Shown: positions 1 to 11,947 of the stretch, piece after piece
Position numbering within the stretch: the first letter of the stretch is position 1
Layout: each line of letters begins with the position of its first letter
NCBI GenBank assembly: GCA_948567375.1
Contig: OX419756.1
Span: 56,000,333-56,064,332, forward strand
Reading direction: 5' to 3'
DNA length: 64,000 nt
Source: Lunularia cruciata
Lineage: Eukaryota; Streptophyta; Marchantiopsida; Lunulariales; Lunulariaceae
Notes under the pieces: generated by a model
What the model was told of the DNA's origin: nothing
The model's database searches: none
What the model saw: the letters and a program-made list of their open reading frames with translations, nothing else
Position numbers and translations under genes: made by a program

Positions 1-1620
1 ATGGAGAACCTTCAGCAAAAGAAGGACAAACAAAAGAAAGATAAAGTAGCCATTCAAGAGGAAATCATGGTTGAGTTGGAGGAAAGTCAAATCCAGTTTA
101 ATTTGGAGAAGATTACCATTTTGGTATGCATGGAGATGGTATAAGACCATGTAGAGGAGATCATGAAGGAGATAGTGGGTGCCTCCTTGAAGAAGGCTCA
201 TGATTCTAGATCCCAAGCACATACCTTGATAGCAAAGAGCTACTCAGATGAGCACTTGTAGTAGTAGATAAGTTAATTGAACACACTTCAAAGAAAATTT
301 GAAGATGCCATGAAAGCACTACTTGTTGTTTTTATTAATGTTAGTTTACTAAAATGGAGATGGAAATCATAGGGTACCACAATCGGGTAGAGTTATTGAT
401 CAAGATTTGTAAAGGCAAAGGTAGTTCCTCATAGTAGATTTTAGTAAAAAGATAATTACTAGCCCAAGGGAATTAGGCAAAAATTCATTAAGTATAGAAC
501 ATGTCCTTGGGCTAAAATTCTCTTTGGCCTTGAACTCTACCTTCATCTTGATATGTATCTTTGCACAAAAATGATTTTTGACTTAGGCCTATTTTTGTAG
601 TTGATTATTGCAAGAGTGTAATTACTTGTAAAGTAAACAACAAGAAATAGTTGTGATTGGTGATGGTTGCAGTCACTTCTTAATTGCACTTAGGATAAGA
701 TTAATAGGTAGGATAAGTGACCAATGGAGTAGGTGTAATTAGAACATTTCCAACATTGTTAGCCATGCATCATCTTACTCAAAGAGTTAGAAAATTGTAT
801 ATATGGGTTATGATCCAAGGGTGAATAGTCCACTTCTTTAATAATCAAAATATTCAACTTGAGGATTATTTTTGAGTCTTTAAGTTGGATTGCTTACATC
901 TTTGATTTTGTACTTGGTTGAGTAGAGGTGAGGAATCTTGCAATAGGATTGTGTGTTTGAGTGCTTGCTTAGGAAATTTGCATTGAATCAAGGAAGTTAT
1001 CCTTGATATTGTGTTGGAATGAGTGCTTGAGTATCTATATAGGAAATTAACACAATATCAAGGAAGTTATAGTCTGAATGAGCAAGTCAATGTGAGGAAG
1101 GGTTCTAGGAACAATGGATCAGTAAGAGTACCACAAAATAGAAAAGCCAAGTAGCTTTTGGATTTTGAATTTTGTTAGGATTGTGTTTTCTAGGAAGAGA
1201 TGTGCTTGGTTGGCAACGGTGTCAAGGTAAAAGAGCCTTTGGCATGAAACCGACCTTTGGCTTGAAAACTGACATTTGGGGTCAAATATACATGTGAGAA
1301 GGGACTAGCTTCCAGGGTAAAAGAGGTTCTTCAAGAGGAAGAGGCCTTTGAGTGAAGTGTACCACCTCTACCAAGGGCTTGTTAGATTAGATCTTTCATT
1401 TGAGTAGCTATTGATTTCTCTTTTCTATAGGATGCCACAATGGGCATCTCTACCCTCTTTTGGGAGTGGTTTTTGCCCAAGAGGTTAAACAAACAAGAAA
1501 AGACAATTGGTGACATTGTGACATTTATTCTCATCTTTAGTCATTTCTAACATGTATCCTCATGGTAACAACTTGTTCTTAACATTTATACTATTAGTAT
1601 TTTGATAGTGGGTTGTCACA
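1..1620 (+). repeat. LTR-A family, 3' part, cut by window edge
   Basis: This is the 3' part of a giant LTR, truncated by the left window edge. Positions 1-290 encode a decayed coiled-coil segment rich in Glu, Lys and Gln that matches, with many substitutions, 18,900-19,200 and the reverse complement of 52,280-52,560. Positions 840-1,620 match 19,730-20,463, 36,470-37,246 and the reverse complement of 50,955-51,760. The copy ends in GGTTGTCACA, the same terminal sequence as the 5' LTR at 26,287. No primer-binding site follows, so it is either a solo LTR or the 3' LTR of an element lying to the left. The family assignment rests on sequence repeated within this window. Confidence 0.75.
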
Positions 1621-2370
1621 TATGCTTGATCTAAGAAGTTTATGCCCATCAAGAAATCATCTAACACCATTGTGATCAGCAAAAAGGTACCCATGACAAA
1701 GGGCAAAACCTTGGTCTCCAAGAAACAAAAGAGAAACCAAGTCATTGAAAGTATCTTTAGAATAAAGTAGAAGTGATAAAACTAGGAGACATGGTAGAAA
1801 TGAGGCCTCTACAACCATTGAAAGTCAATCTAGCTCCAAGAAAGGGATCTCCCAAAATGAGAACAAGCCAAGCAACAACAACTTGTTTACATGCATCTTG
1901 TTGTTGGATGTCAACAATAAAGTACCAAAGGAGGCAACAAACAACAATGCACAATCATCACAAAACATATGAGGAAATTGTGAAGGCAAGGAGGAGGTAC
2001 CAATAGAAGATGATTGTGGTTCTAAAGAAGGTATATGCACAAGTATCTATCTTTTTCTCCAAACCTTGCAAACCAAAGAATATCCTATGGTAATCAATGT
2101 AATTTTGGTATCACAACCCAAATAAGATTCCAAAAGGGCTAACAAAGTGAAAAGACAAAAGATAGAAGCATGAAACTAAAAGAAGAAGATTCTACCATGG
2201 CTTGTCTACAAGAAGGTGGCAACTACACCAGCATAGCCAATGAGACAATGTTAGAATCTGTTGATATGGTCCTTAGAAAGCACCACTAGCTCAATCTCCA
2301 ACACAAGAGGACAATCCCCAAAATGACAAATGATGTTCACCATCATCTCCAATATGACAATAATTTGATG
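1621..2370. other. Unassigned sequence between two LTR remnants
   Basis: No gene is visible. Short frames on both strands (about 60-77 codons) overlap one another and show no domain. It may be diverged retroelement sequence flanking the LTR-A end at 1,620. Confidence 0.4.
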
Positions 2371-4235
2371 GTGTGGTTAATGTAAATTTACTTTGTATAC
2401 ATAGTAATGCCAATGATGGAACTATTGGAGGAGATTATGCCCTTCTCAAACAAGCTCGACTCTGCCATCAATAGGCCAATTAACTTTGTGTGGTACCTTC
2501 ATCTGCCCTAATCAAGGTGAGGTTTAGAGGAGTCATAATAGCTTTGGAATTTTGCAATTTGGCCTGACAATTAATGAGCCTAGCTCTCACTCATACTATT
2601 CTGTCTTGGAGGTCTTGGACAATGAAATATCATCTTGTTCCAATGGCCCCACCTGCTCAACCCCATGACAATATGAGTACAACTACAAAAGAAGAGGCCG
2701 TGCTTTGTATTGACCTGAGCAATCCCAACAAATGGCTCACCAAGGAGAATGCATAGTCAAATGAGAAAGACCAATTGCTTGAGAAGTTTCAGTAGCAAGA
2801 ACTAACATGGCCAACACAACGTCATCTTGTGATGCCAACTACTCCAATAGTAGGCATCAATGTGATGCCTACAATTGGAGTAGTGAACATCAAACACACC
2901 ACAAAGAGAAGATGAAGATATAAGACAAAGAATCAATGACTATCTAAACCAAATTTGATGCTATCATGGCAAAGACAACTGCAATGGAAGGAAAATATAA
3001 GAATTTGAAGGAACTCCTATATCTTTGTATCTAAGAACTCTTTATGAGCCTAAAACAAGTATAGGAGAAGGAGGAAGAGATTACAAAAAAGGTAAGAGAG
3101 GACTTGAAGTCCAAACTTCAACGAGACCAAGAAAACTTGGCAAACAAACATACATGTCTTCTCACAACCATAGAACACATGGCAACTTTACTCTTGAACT
3201 AGATGGAATAGATGGCCAATAATATGAAAAATTGGACAAAGATGAAGGACTTCAAAACTAAAATCAAGGCTCTCAAGAAATAATTCTAAATGAGTGATCA
3301 GCTTATAGCCCTATCACTCCAATTGCAGAGCCATATGATCTCCAAGTTCAAAGAAGCCCAAACAAGCATCACAAACAAGATCACCTAGTATAGAAGGGAA
3401 TTTGTTGAGCTCATTCAAATCTGCAAGAGGTGGGTGGTTTGTCACAACTGCCACCATATTGCTTTATAGACAAATGATGACCCCAATGACAACATACAAC
3501 CAAACCTTGGCAAACTTTGTAACAAGCAATACATCTCATGTCATTTTTGTCTTGTAGTCATTCATCTTGTTGTTCATTTATATCTCATAATCATAGTAAA
3601 GACACTTTATACTTGTAAACAGTTCATAGATCTTAGGGTAAATATAAAATCCAAGTGGACCACTATATGACACAAGATGATACAACAAATATGTTGAGTT
3701 GGAAATGCTATGTCAAATGTGCCTACTTGGATATTAGATTAAGATAAGATTAGTGAGGACTAGATTAATTAGAATATTTCTAGTTATTTGTAGCCATTGG
3801 TTCTCTTTGGCAGCCAAGTAGGAAATGTATATAGGGCTTAGGCCAGTTTTTACTATGATAATTTTGTGCATTCTTTTTATGCAATAAATTGGTCATTACT
3901 ATCAAGAATATCAAGTAGATGTATCAAGGTTATCAAGTAGATATATGTATATGTGGCTGCTCTTTGTATGAATGTCTACCTACTTAGTCATTTAGTTATG
4001 AGGAATTTTGACATAGAGGCATAAGCACTGGAGTGAAGGAATTATTTTTGTGGGACTAGAAGAAGGACCTCTAGGTGCTTTACATAGGCCAATAAAAATT
4101 ATCATATTGGACTTTTATGGGCTTGAATATTGTTAAGTACCATGAATTGGGAGACTAAGTAATAGGAATCATTATATTATCCTATAAAGTAGTGCCCCCT
4201 AAGAAGGGTAGTACATTAGGTTATAGTTGTAGATG
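2371..4235 (+). repeat. LTR-B-like fragment with decayed coiled-coil coding sequence
   Basis: The order of similar blocks matches 60,580-62,030 on the same strand: a short conserved patch near 2,380-2,450, a Lys/Glu-rich coiled-coil stretch around 2,940-3,430, an AT-rich spacer, then the block at 3,860-4,235 that matches about 61,830-62,030. Stops interrupt every frame; the longest open stretch is about 65 codons (3,025-3,222). The copy has no clear terminal TG or CA and no target-site duplication, so its ends are approximate. Confidence 0.55.
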
Positions 4236-5817
4236 ACAAAGAAATAGGACCCTTGAAAGATCCAACTCCAATTTAGTTTGTATGTTTTGGTTTACTATTC
4301 ATGATATCCTTTGAAGTCTGATTATCTTGTAAAATCTGATGTTCATAACGGTGATTTTGACTGTAGATCATAGAAGGGTTAGTACAGTAGTGAAGAAGAA
4401 TTTTTTTGGGCTAATTGGAGGGTAAAGAAATTCTAAGGCAAAGTGACCTTTGTGGTATGAGGATACAAGTTACAGACTTTGACTGGTTCTTACAACAATA
4501 TTATGATATCGTGTCATTACATGGATCCATCCCACTCCATGAGGAAATCCATTTCCCCCATGAGCAAAGCCAATTTTTTTCAAGTTTAGCCACTCCTTGC
4601 AAGCAGCCCTATCCACCTACAAGCAACCCAAAGCCATTTTAGAGTGGAGTCAATCCATTGGGAGCAAACCCATCCACTTATGAGTAGACCCAAAGCCATT
4701 TTCAAGCAGATCAAACCTATTTTTGAGCAGAGCCATCTGCTTATGAGCAGATCCAATCCCTTTGCATGAGCAAACCTAAATGATTCATTCCACTTTTGGG
4801 CACTTGTGGTATTTGTTAATTTTCTATTTCCTTCTCTTTGCACTTTTCTATGTACTTTGCATTTCAATTCCATCATCAATGACTTATCTTCACTCATCAT
4901 CACTCATTTGTCATTGGTCATCCATCCATGACTAGAATTATGTTAGCTCATTTGCATACTTGAATGATGTTTTCTTGTTTGCATTCAAGTTTACTTGTGT
5001 AAGAGTATGCAAGGAGTTGGGACAAGGCCACATACACTAGGATGGTGCATGGGAGACCGTTCACCAAGACCCTTGGAGGCATTAAGTATGCATTTGCATT
5101 GGTGAAGTTTTTCTGGAAGAGGGAGATATGTACCTCATGTGCTCATAGAAGAGTGGTTCCCTATACACGACTTCACTACCAAGAGGTATCTTGCTAGGCA
5201 GTGTGTATTTCTAGCATGGTGTCCATTTTTCTAGATGTTGGGTTTGGTTATAATTCCCTTGAGGTAGTCCAAGGTGGTACATGGGCATGTTATACCCATG
5301 TGACTACCAAGGTACCATGGTATAACAAAAGCAATTGAGGCATCTTGATAGTGGATGTTACAACTTGACCTCTATGGGTCCATTCCTTACTCATTTGTTT
5401 TTGGAGAGTGGATTAATGGTGAGGAAAAGGCCACCTATAACAACAGCTTAGTAGAGGATGACTATTTCCTTGCATCACATGATGTCTTGGATGATGATGC
5501 CCATGAGGAGGACCACCAAGAGGGTGAATGAGAGTGTTTGGGAGGAAGCTTGAGTAGAAACATTATGTTTTGAGTTGTAATACATTTCACCTTTCACCAT
5601 ATTTAATAAATATGCTTCTTTCAAAGTAATTCTTAATTTAGTCCTTGTATTATTAAATTGATTTTTATGAGCCACCTTAAATATAAATTCCTTACTCAAA
5701 TGGATTTGTGCTGAAGTAGCTCTCTTGGTATCCATCCCCATGTAGTTCCTTTAAACTACTTCCCTATGTTTCAACTTTGGAGAATCCTTTTCTCCATGTT
5801 TATCCTTCAATGAGTGG
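4236..5817. other. No gene; degenerate sequence with short phrase repeats
   Basis: No reading frame has a recognisable domain. Positions 4,590-4,770 contain several imperfect copies of a short phrase built on AGCAAACCCATCCACTTA and AGCAGATCCAATCC, similar to a cluster at 9,110-9,340. A minus-strand open stretch at 4,586-4,903 (105 codons) covers this phrase cluster and is probably a by-product of it. Confidence 0.4.
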
Positions 5818-6220
5818 ATGTTTAGATGGTGGAGCCATAAAGACAGAGATGGAGAGCTAGGAGAGAGCAAGGTTCAAGCAAGGGAAAGTGATTTAGTGCA
5901 GCATGAACTTGTTGAGAGAGAGCATAGTATAGTAGAGCATGAAGATCACTTTGTGGGTACAGAGAGGAGTAGGGTAGAGAGATTAGCTGAGTTAGATAGG
6001 CTTGTGTTTGAGATAGCGGCTCAAGGAGAAGAGTAGGTTGGAGAGTTTAGCCAAGTTAGACAGGCTTGTATATAAGAGAGAAATAGCTCAACCAAAGGAG
6101 GAAAGGATTACGTTGGAGAGATTAGTTGAGTTAGATAGGCTTGTGTTTGAGAGAGAGAGGCTCTTGACATGGAGAGAGTGGCTCAAGAAAAAGAGTATCA
6201 AGGGATGGAAGAATTTATGA
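5818..6220 (+). pseudogene. Repeat-rich charged coding remnant
   Basis: An open frame at 5,818-6,036 (72 codons) and a second at 6,038-6,220 encode a very charged sequence. Three imperfect units of about 70-80 bp lie at about 5,965-6,170, each encoding a version of VERLAELDRLVFERE. The sequence predicts a coiled coil and nothing catalytic. It resembles the coiled-coil segments of the giant-LTR coding regions elsewhere in the window but does not align well enough to assign. No start, stop or splice context for a host gene is evident, so a retroelement remnant is the likelier explanation. Confidence 0.4.
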
Positions 6221-7110
6221 GAGAGAGAATTAAGTATTACCATTTGGTTGTTAGAGGAGGCACAAAGGAGATATGAGCAATGTGAAGAGTTGTAGATAGT
6301 AATATCTATACAACTTAGACCAAGCTTCTACATACCATCATACATGAGACTCAGACTATGACTAGTGGGGTAGAGATCCACTCATCTCAACCTCAACCTA
6401 TTTGGTTGGAGATGCATAATGTAATGACCCAAATTGAGCCTCATCTCCATGGAGAGCCTACTAGAGAACTTAGTCCGATAGAGCATGATATGGATATTAT
6501 AGCTTGAAGACCATGCTTATCTCATGCTCTTGGACCCTCACACCCTTTTAGACCTCCAAAGAAGCAAATTGACTAGCTTGATGAACTGAGAATAACACTC
6601 AAGTGTGCTCTTGCACCCTCACATCCTTTTAGACATCCAAACAAGCAGATTGATTGGGTTTACGAGCTGAAGATGTCAAACAAGTGTGAGATTTCACTAC
6701 TTACAAGGTTGTTATAGACCATGACCTCATCCGATTAGTTCATTCCTTCCAAATTTATGCTTATTAGAGTCAAAGGAAGATTTTAGTTTTGCATGTCAGT
6801 TGTCATGTAGATATTATGTGGTCTACAAGTCCTCTATTTCCCAATGGAGATGCTTGACCAAGTGGTTAGGGTGGTCAAATTATAGAGGTAAGAGTACATT
6901 TAATTATATACCCTAGCTTGGAGTGAGAGAGTTTCTTGAGTATTGTTATGTTGAGTTTGTGGTTATTATTTGGACCTATAGTATGAGAGTCCAGGTAGAG
7001 CGCCTCCTCCATACCATGTGAGATAAGACTATGTGATAGAGGGTTTAGTACTAGGGAGAGTGCATACAAGGGTCCACCTCATGGCCTTGCTTGATGGAGA
7101 GGACAAGTTC
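6221..7110. other. No recognisable gene
   Basis: Frames on both strands are short. Two similar phrases near 6,515-6,560 and 6,605-6,650 (both around CACCCT, CTTTTAGAC and CAAAGAAGCA or CAAACAAGCA) indicate a local imperfect duplication of roughly 90 bp. No domain is recognised. Confidence 0.4.
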
Positions 7111-7794
7111 TCTGAGCCGGTCTGTCTCTCCCTCAAGATGAACCTCCAATGACTATTATGGTAGTGCACCATGGACTAAGAAGGCAAGGAATACCAACTC
7201 CATCATACTCCTCCAAGGCTAACACTCCAAGACTCAAACCATTGCTCATTAGAGAACTCAATGAGAGAGAGAGATAGTTGCAAATGAAAGGATGATGACT
7301 ACCTCCTCACTCTTACTTTATATACTTGTGAAATAGTTACGCCCTAAAGTTACTAATTACTAGAGTAACTCAAGTTACTAGGCTAAAAGTCAGATAAAGT
7401 CTAAAAATCTAAAAGAATATCCATACTCATGGGAATATTTTCCTAAGCATGTGGTCTTATCTTGACCCAACCACTAAGTCAAGGTTTCTTTCACGTGGTT
7501 CATCCTTAGGCTATTGAAGAATCCAAAGCAAAAAGACTTGTGGGTCCAAGAGCTCTCAACTCTTTCCTCAAAGCCAAAAACCTAAGAATAATACCAAGTC
7601 AAAACATTAGAATCCAAATAGTGGTGCTCATCTTTTCCACTTCCTCTAAAGAATGTCTTTTCTATCTTAGCTAGGACTAACTTTAACTAATCATGATTAA
7701 TGTAGAACCATCTTTTATCTCTATATAAATAATATCTTTCAATTACTTATAATACCAAACTAAATATCACATACGTGCACAAATAGGTATTACA
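7111..7794 (-). mobile_element. LTR-C copy (probable solo LTR), minus orientation
   Basis: This 684-bp block aligns end to end with the LTR at 44,739-45,426 and with the reverse complement of 46,029-46,717. Its right end, GGTATTACA, matches the GGGTGTTACA end of the other copies; the left end is eroded to TCTGAGCC where the intact copy has TGTAAGCC. No element interior adjoins either side and I see no matching 5-bp flanks, so it is best described as an old solo LTR. Confidence 0.75.
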
Positions 7795-9655
7795 ATTTAG
7801 AGATACGAGGAGAGATTTCACACATAGAGCATATAGTCCATTTACTACCTTGCGTCTTTCACTTTGAGATATTCTAAAAGTTGATAGTGCATCACTTCCA
7901 TATTGTAGGAACCCTTTTGATGGTGTTATTCATCCTCCTCTAGTTACTTCACTTTTGATGAGTGTAGTCCATTCAAAACTTTCAATAAGAGCCCTATTTA
8001 GAGCTCCCTTTGATAGATTTACAATAGGCAAAAGATCAACTATTGAATTCATGATAGAGGAGTGGACTTTTTTAGGTTGTCTTAGAGAGTATAGTGAAGA
8101 TTCATATGATAATCTAGCAGCATCTGTTCAAGATACCCATATGAGCCATAGGAGTAGGTGAGGATGTGGACATATAGTCTGGTGTTTTGCCATGCATATC
8201 TTTATAGGCACCTTGAAGTCGCAATAGTGCATAGTGGTGTATATAGATGCATTCATGGCGGCCATGTGGAGTAGAGCTCATTCAAGAGGATACCCCTTAC
8301 AAATCTTATGATCATATGGTGTTATGATCACTTGTCATCACGTGGTTTGTCTTTTGATTTATATATATCCATGCATTTTTATACCCATATGGCACATTTG
8401 TTAGGATATAGCTCATTTTTGTGAGCACCTGTGGGCAGGCATGTATTTATGTCATTTACAATAAAATATGCATATAAAACACTAATTAGTACCCAAGAAT
8501 ATACCAAGTGTAAACCAAATTACATTATTCTTGATAAAAGCTTCTTTTTCAACAAATGGCTAAATCTATAAAATAATTATAATGAGTGTACAACAAATGC
8601 CTACCTCTAATAATATAATTATAACAAGTCTAAAACACTCCATACATATTAACACCTATATAAACCAAATGATTATACAAGAGAACTTCTTCTAACACAA
8701 GTGCTTAAGCCATTTAACAGAAGCGCTTGTAGATAGTTAAAGCACATCTTATAGATAGCTAGATACTACATCTTATAGTTAGACTACATCTTAACAAGCC
8801 ATGAGGAGGTGCCTTGGCTCCTTCATGATGAAGTACATTGATAAGGGTCTGACTTCATATAATTAGGTAGAAACAATGGACCTTGTTAATGTTTATTACA
8901 TTACCATTACAAGACCTCTATTAGTGAAACAAGGGGTTGCTTGCAAAAGTCTTGACCTTAATAAGAATTACATTAATAAACCAAGGGGTGCACAAGTAAT
9001 GAACCAATTTGTAGTACAATAGAAAGGTGCAAACTTGCTGCCAACAATAAGGTCATTTAGGGAACAGATGAGTAGAAAGGTGAAATTGAAATCTCCAAGT
9101 AAGTGAGTACAGTGGTGGCCAAGCAAACCCACTTAGGAAGTGATTAATCCCATGTCATGTAAAGGCTTCAACCAAAGTCATCTGCAGCCAAGTGATCTCA
9201 TCTAGAGGTGAGCAAAGCCACACAAGAAGCGGGCTACTCCAATTCAAACGCAAGCAAACCCAATTGATTGGAAGCAGACCCCACAATTTTGTGTGAGTGG
9301 ATCCATTGGATCTGGAGCAAACCCATCCATTTACTGACTGATTTGATTATATTTCAATCATTCTGATTATCTTTTGGGCCTTTGCGTCTGTTCTTTAAAT
9401 AGATTCAAACCCATCTATTAAAAAAAACAATAATGCACATGCCATTCAATGGAATCAAAACCATACATTCAAAAATACTAAAAAGGATACATTCTGCAAA
9501 AAATACATTGTACACAACTTGATGTTTTAAAATGAGTTATGCAAATTTTCAAGTGAACTCTTGAAATTTCAAACATTCATTTCAAACATTACTATCACAA
9601 ATCAATATTGTCTACACTTGAATCTAAATGTGTGCATTTAAGGATTGGATTGTTA
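7795..9655. other. No recognisable gene; AT-rich with a phrase-repeat cluster
   Basis: The longest frame is 68 codons (7,955-8,161) with no recognised domain. Positions 9,110-9,340 contain scattered copies of a phrase like AGCAAACCCA, related to the cluster at 4,590-4,770. Confidence 0.4.
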
Positions 9656-11331
9656 CTACCATATCTTAAGGAGGAGCATCTCCTTCATCTAGTAGCAAAA
9701 GTATGCTCTTAATTTCATGTATGGTTTTCCTTGCCTTTGCTAATTCCAAGGTCATCTCGTATTGTTGCTTGGGTTTTGCTATCCTTTCCTTATATCTCAA
9801 TTTTTGGGATCTCTCCTAAGCTTCTTCTACCTTCACGTTGAGTTTTTCTATTTTTACAAATTTCTCTACATTGATCTATGCCAATCTGCACCTCTCCCTA
9901 GTTTCCAAAGAATCAATCTTGAATTTTTTATGGTTGACCATGTCCTCTACAAAAGCTATAAGCATAGGGGAAATCCTCGGATTTTCCCTTTGACAACTTT
10001 GTTCCCTTTTGGGGTTCATTGTCCCAATCAAAGGTCTCCTTCTCAATCTCCTTTTGTTCTCCTTTGTCTTGTGCTTGTGAGGGCATCTCATCTTCTACTC
10101 CTCCTACTCATATCTCAACTTGATTATTTTCCTCCTCAAGAGATTCACTTCTTGCATACTCGCTTGGACTAGACCTGTCCTCTTGCTCTTGTGTACATGG
10201 AATTGTATTTGGTATTGATCCTTAAAATGTTTGTGAAGTTCTCCACATAAGAGTGTATGCTACTCCAAAAAATTATCCTCTTCTTGTGGTGTCACTCTGT
10301 GATTTTCATAGTCCTTGCCTGACCATTCACAAAGGTTCACCTCACTCTCCGTCCCCAAATTCACAAGCATTGGTGGAGATATATTAGTTGTACCTCCAAA
10401 CAAAGCATCCATTCTTAAGAAATGAAGACATAGATGGTTCAATTTTTCCTCTGTTCTAGTCAGTCCATGTTTTATCTCCTTGTCCTCTAGACCTTCACCC
10501 ATGCACTATCTTTCCAATTCCTCATTGTTTTATATGATTTCAAGAAATGAGCACATTTCTTCTCCAATCTCTCTCCGTTCATGGATCCAAGGAACACTTT
10601 ACCAAATCTCATGAGGAAAGTTGCCATGTAAATGAATGCTGTATTTTTTTAACATGAATCTATTTAAAATGTTTAGATCCTCTGAATAATCCATGATTGG
10701 ACCATTGTGATGCAAAACCATCCTAAACCTATCTTCCTCCCCTTTTGGTTTGTTCATGGATCCAAGGAACCGTTTACCAAATCTCATGAGGAAAGTTGCC
10801 ATGTAGATGAATGCTGTATTTTTTTATATGAATCTATTTAAAATGTTTAGAATCCTCTGAATAATCCATGATTGGACCGTAGTGATGTGAAACCATCCTA
10901 AAGCTATCTTCCTCCCCTTTTGGTTTGCTCAGTGAGGTGTTCCCCATCTATGTAGAAGGTGCATTGCTAACAAATATATTGCATTTTACTTTACTCACTA
11001 GGGTGGTAAAAAACACTAGTACAACAGCTACCAATTTTTCCAACAGGTTTTGGAATCTCCTCTGCTTAGGTATGGAATAAAATTCACCTATATGTGTAAG
11101 AATGGAACTCGAATTCTGCTCAATGACAAATTGAGGGAGAATGAGAAGAGAAGTTGCATTCCCAAGGCGGTGCACTCCATGATCACTAAACTCGCAATTA
11201 AAATTTCCCCATCTGCCTTCAAAGTAGGCACATGGACTTTGCACTTCAACTTTTTCAAGTTTGCCTTGAAATTCAATGCAGGAATTTCCCAATGTCTTGT
11301 AGTTTGGCACCCGCTCCAAATTTGCAATCAC
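9656..11331 (-). pseudogene. Decayed minus-strand coding remnant, coiled-coil type, function unknown
   Basis: On the minus strand, open stretches at 10,948-11,331 (127 codons), 10,599-10,802, 10,260-10,502 and 9,876-10,091 follow one another in different frames. The last part, continuing to about 9,660, is rich in Lys, Glu and Arg with heptad-like spacing, resembling the coiled-coil tail of the retroelement frames. The N-terminal 127-codon stretch is not recognised. A 175-bp tandem duplication interrupts the middle. On the plus strand, 11,050-11,430 is also open for 126 codons, so which strand codes, if either, is uncertain. I cannot name a function. Confidence 0.3.
10577..10927. repeat. Tandem duplication, two copies of about 175 bp
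   Basis: The copies start at 10,577 and 10,752, each with GTTCATGGATCCAAGGAAC, and run to about 10,927. They differ at roughly a dozen positions, including a 1-2 nt difference in the T run, so the duplication is not recent. Confidence 0.85.
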
Positions 11332-11790
11332 CTATTTTACATTGTCACCACAAATTTTGCATTCACATATTATATTGCATTTACATTGGCACCACAAAAC
11401 TGTCTAAACGGTCTTTGGAATCCTCTTTGAATGTTACCAGCCGACTAGATTGCTTCTGTTGGATTGAATTGGGATCCTTAAGAGACCCACGCAAGCGTTT
11501 ACATCCTCACTTCGGACCCTCTTGCCTTCTTGTGACAAAGGGTGCATTCGGATGGGTTTACATCATTCCTCTTAATGGAAATTACTTTAAATTCTTGATT
11601 TAAACAACACGAACATCTTGCAACCCGAACTTCCAAAATTGACGCAAGTAAAAACCTTTATTAGCAAGTAAAGCTTGTCTGCAAAGCGTGCATTTCTCGA
11701 GTACTTTTTCTTTACGGGTCCCGCAGGACATTTGACGCACATGTAACATAAAGTTCAGGTTGCCCCTACTCTGAGAGAGTATACAGCGTA
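11332..11790. promoter_or_regulatory. Probable P450 upstream region
   Basis: This is the region upstream of the P450 gene. No retroelement match is seen here. It is less AT-rich than the flanks, especially after 11,430. I cannot place a TATA box or transcription start with confidence; the promoter role is inferred only from position. Confidence 0.35.
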
Positions 11791-11820
11791 AAGACGAGCT
11801 GCGTCTCCTCAGCTCGTCTT
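11791..11820. promoter_or_regulatory. Perfect 11-bp inverted repeat, 8-nt loop
   Basis: The left arm AAGACGAGCTG (11,791-11,801) is exactly complementary to the right arm CAGCTCGTCTT (11,810-11,820), separated by CGTCTCCT. The structure ends 127 bp before the chosen P450 start codon and would fall in the promoter or 5' leader. It could form a stable hairpin in a leader RNA or act as a site for a dimeric factor; neither is shown by the sequence alone. Confidence 0.7.
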
Positions 11821-11947
11821 CCACTATTTGTGCATGATCGAGGCCTGGTCGATACTTACAAGTGAGGGGCCTGTTCAGTTCAAGAAGAGAAGGAGCCTGG
11901 GCAAAGACCAAGCAACTGCAACGTCAGGCAGAAGATTCATACAGGAA

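Noticed and set aside
11050-11430. 126-codon plus-strand open frame upstream of the P450
   Set aside because: No domain; overlaps an equally long minus-strand frame, so neither can be preferred. Not reported as a gene.
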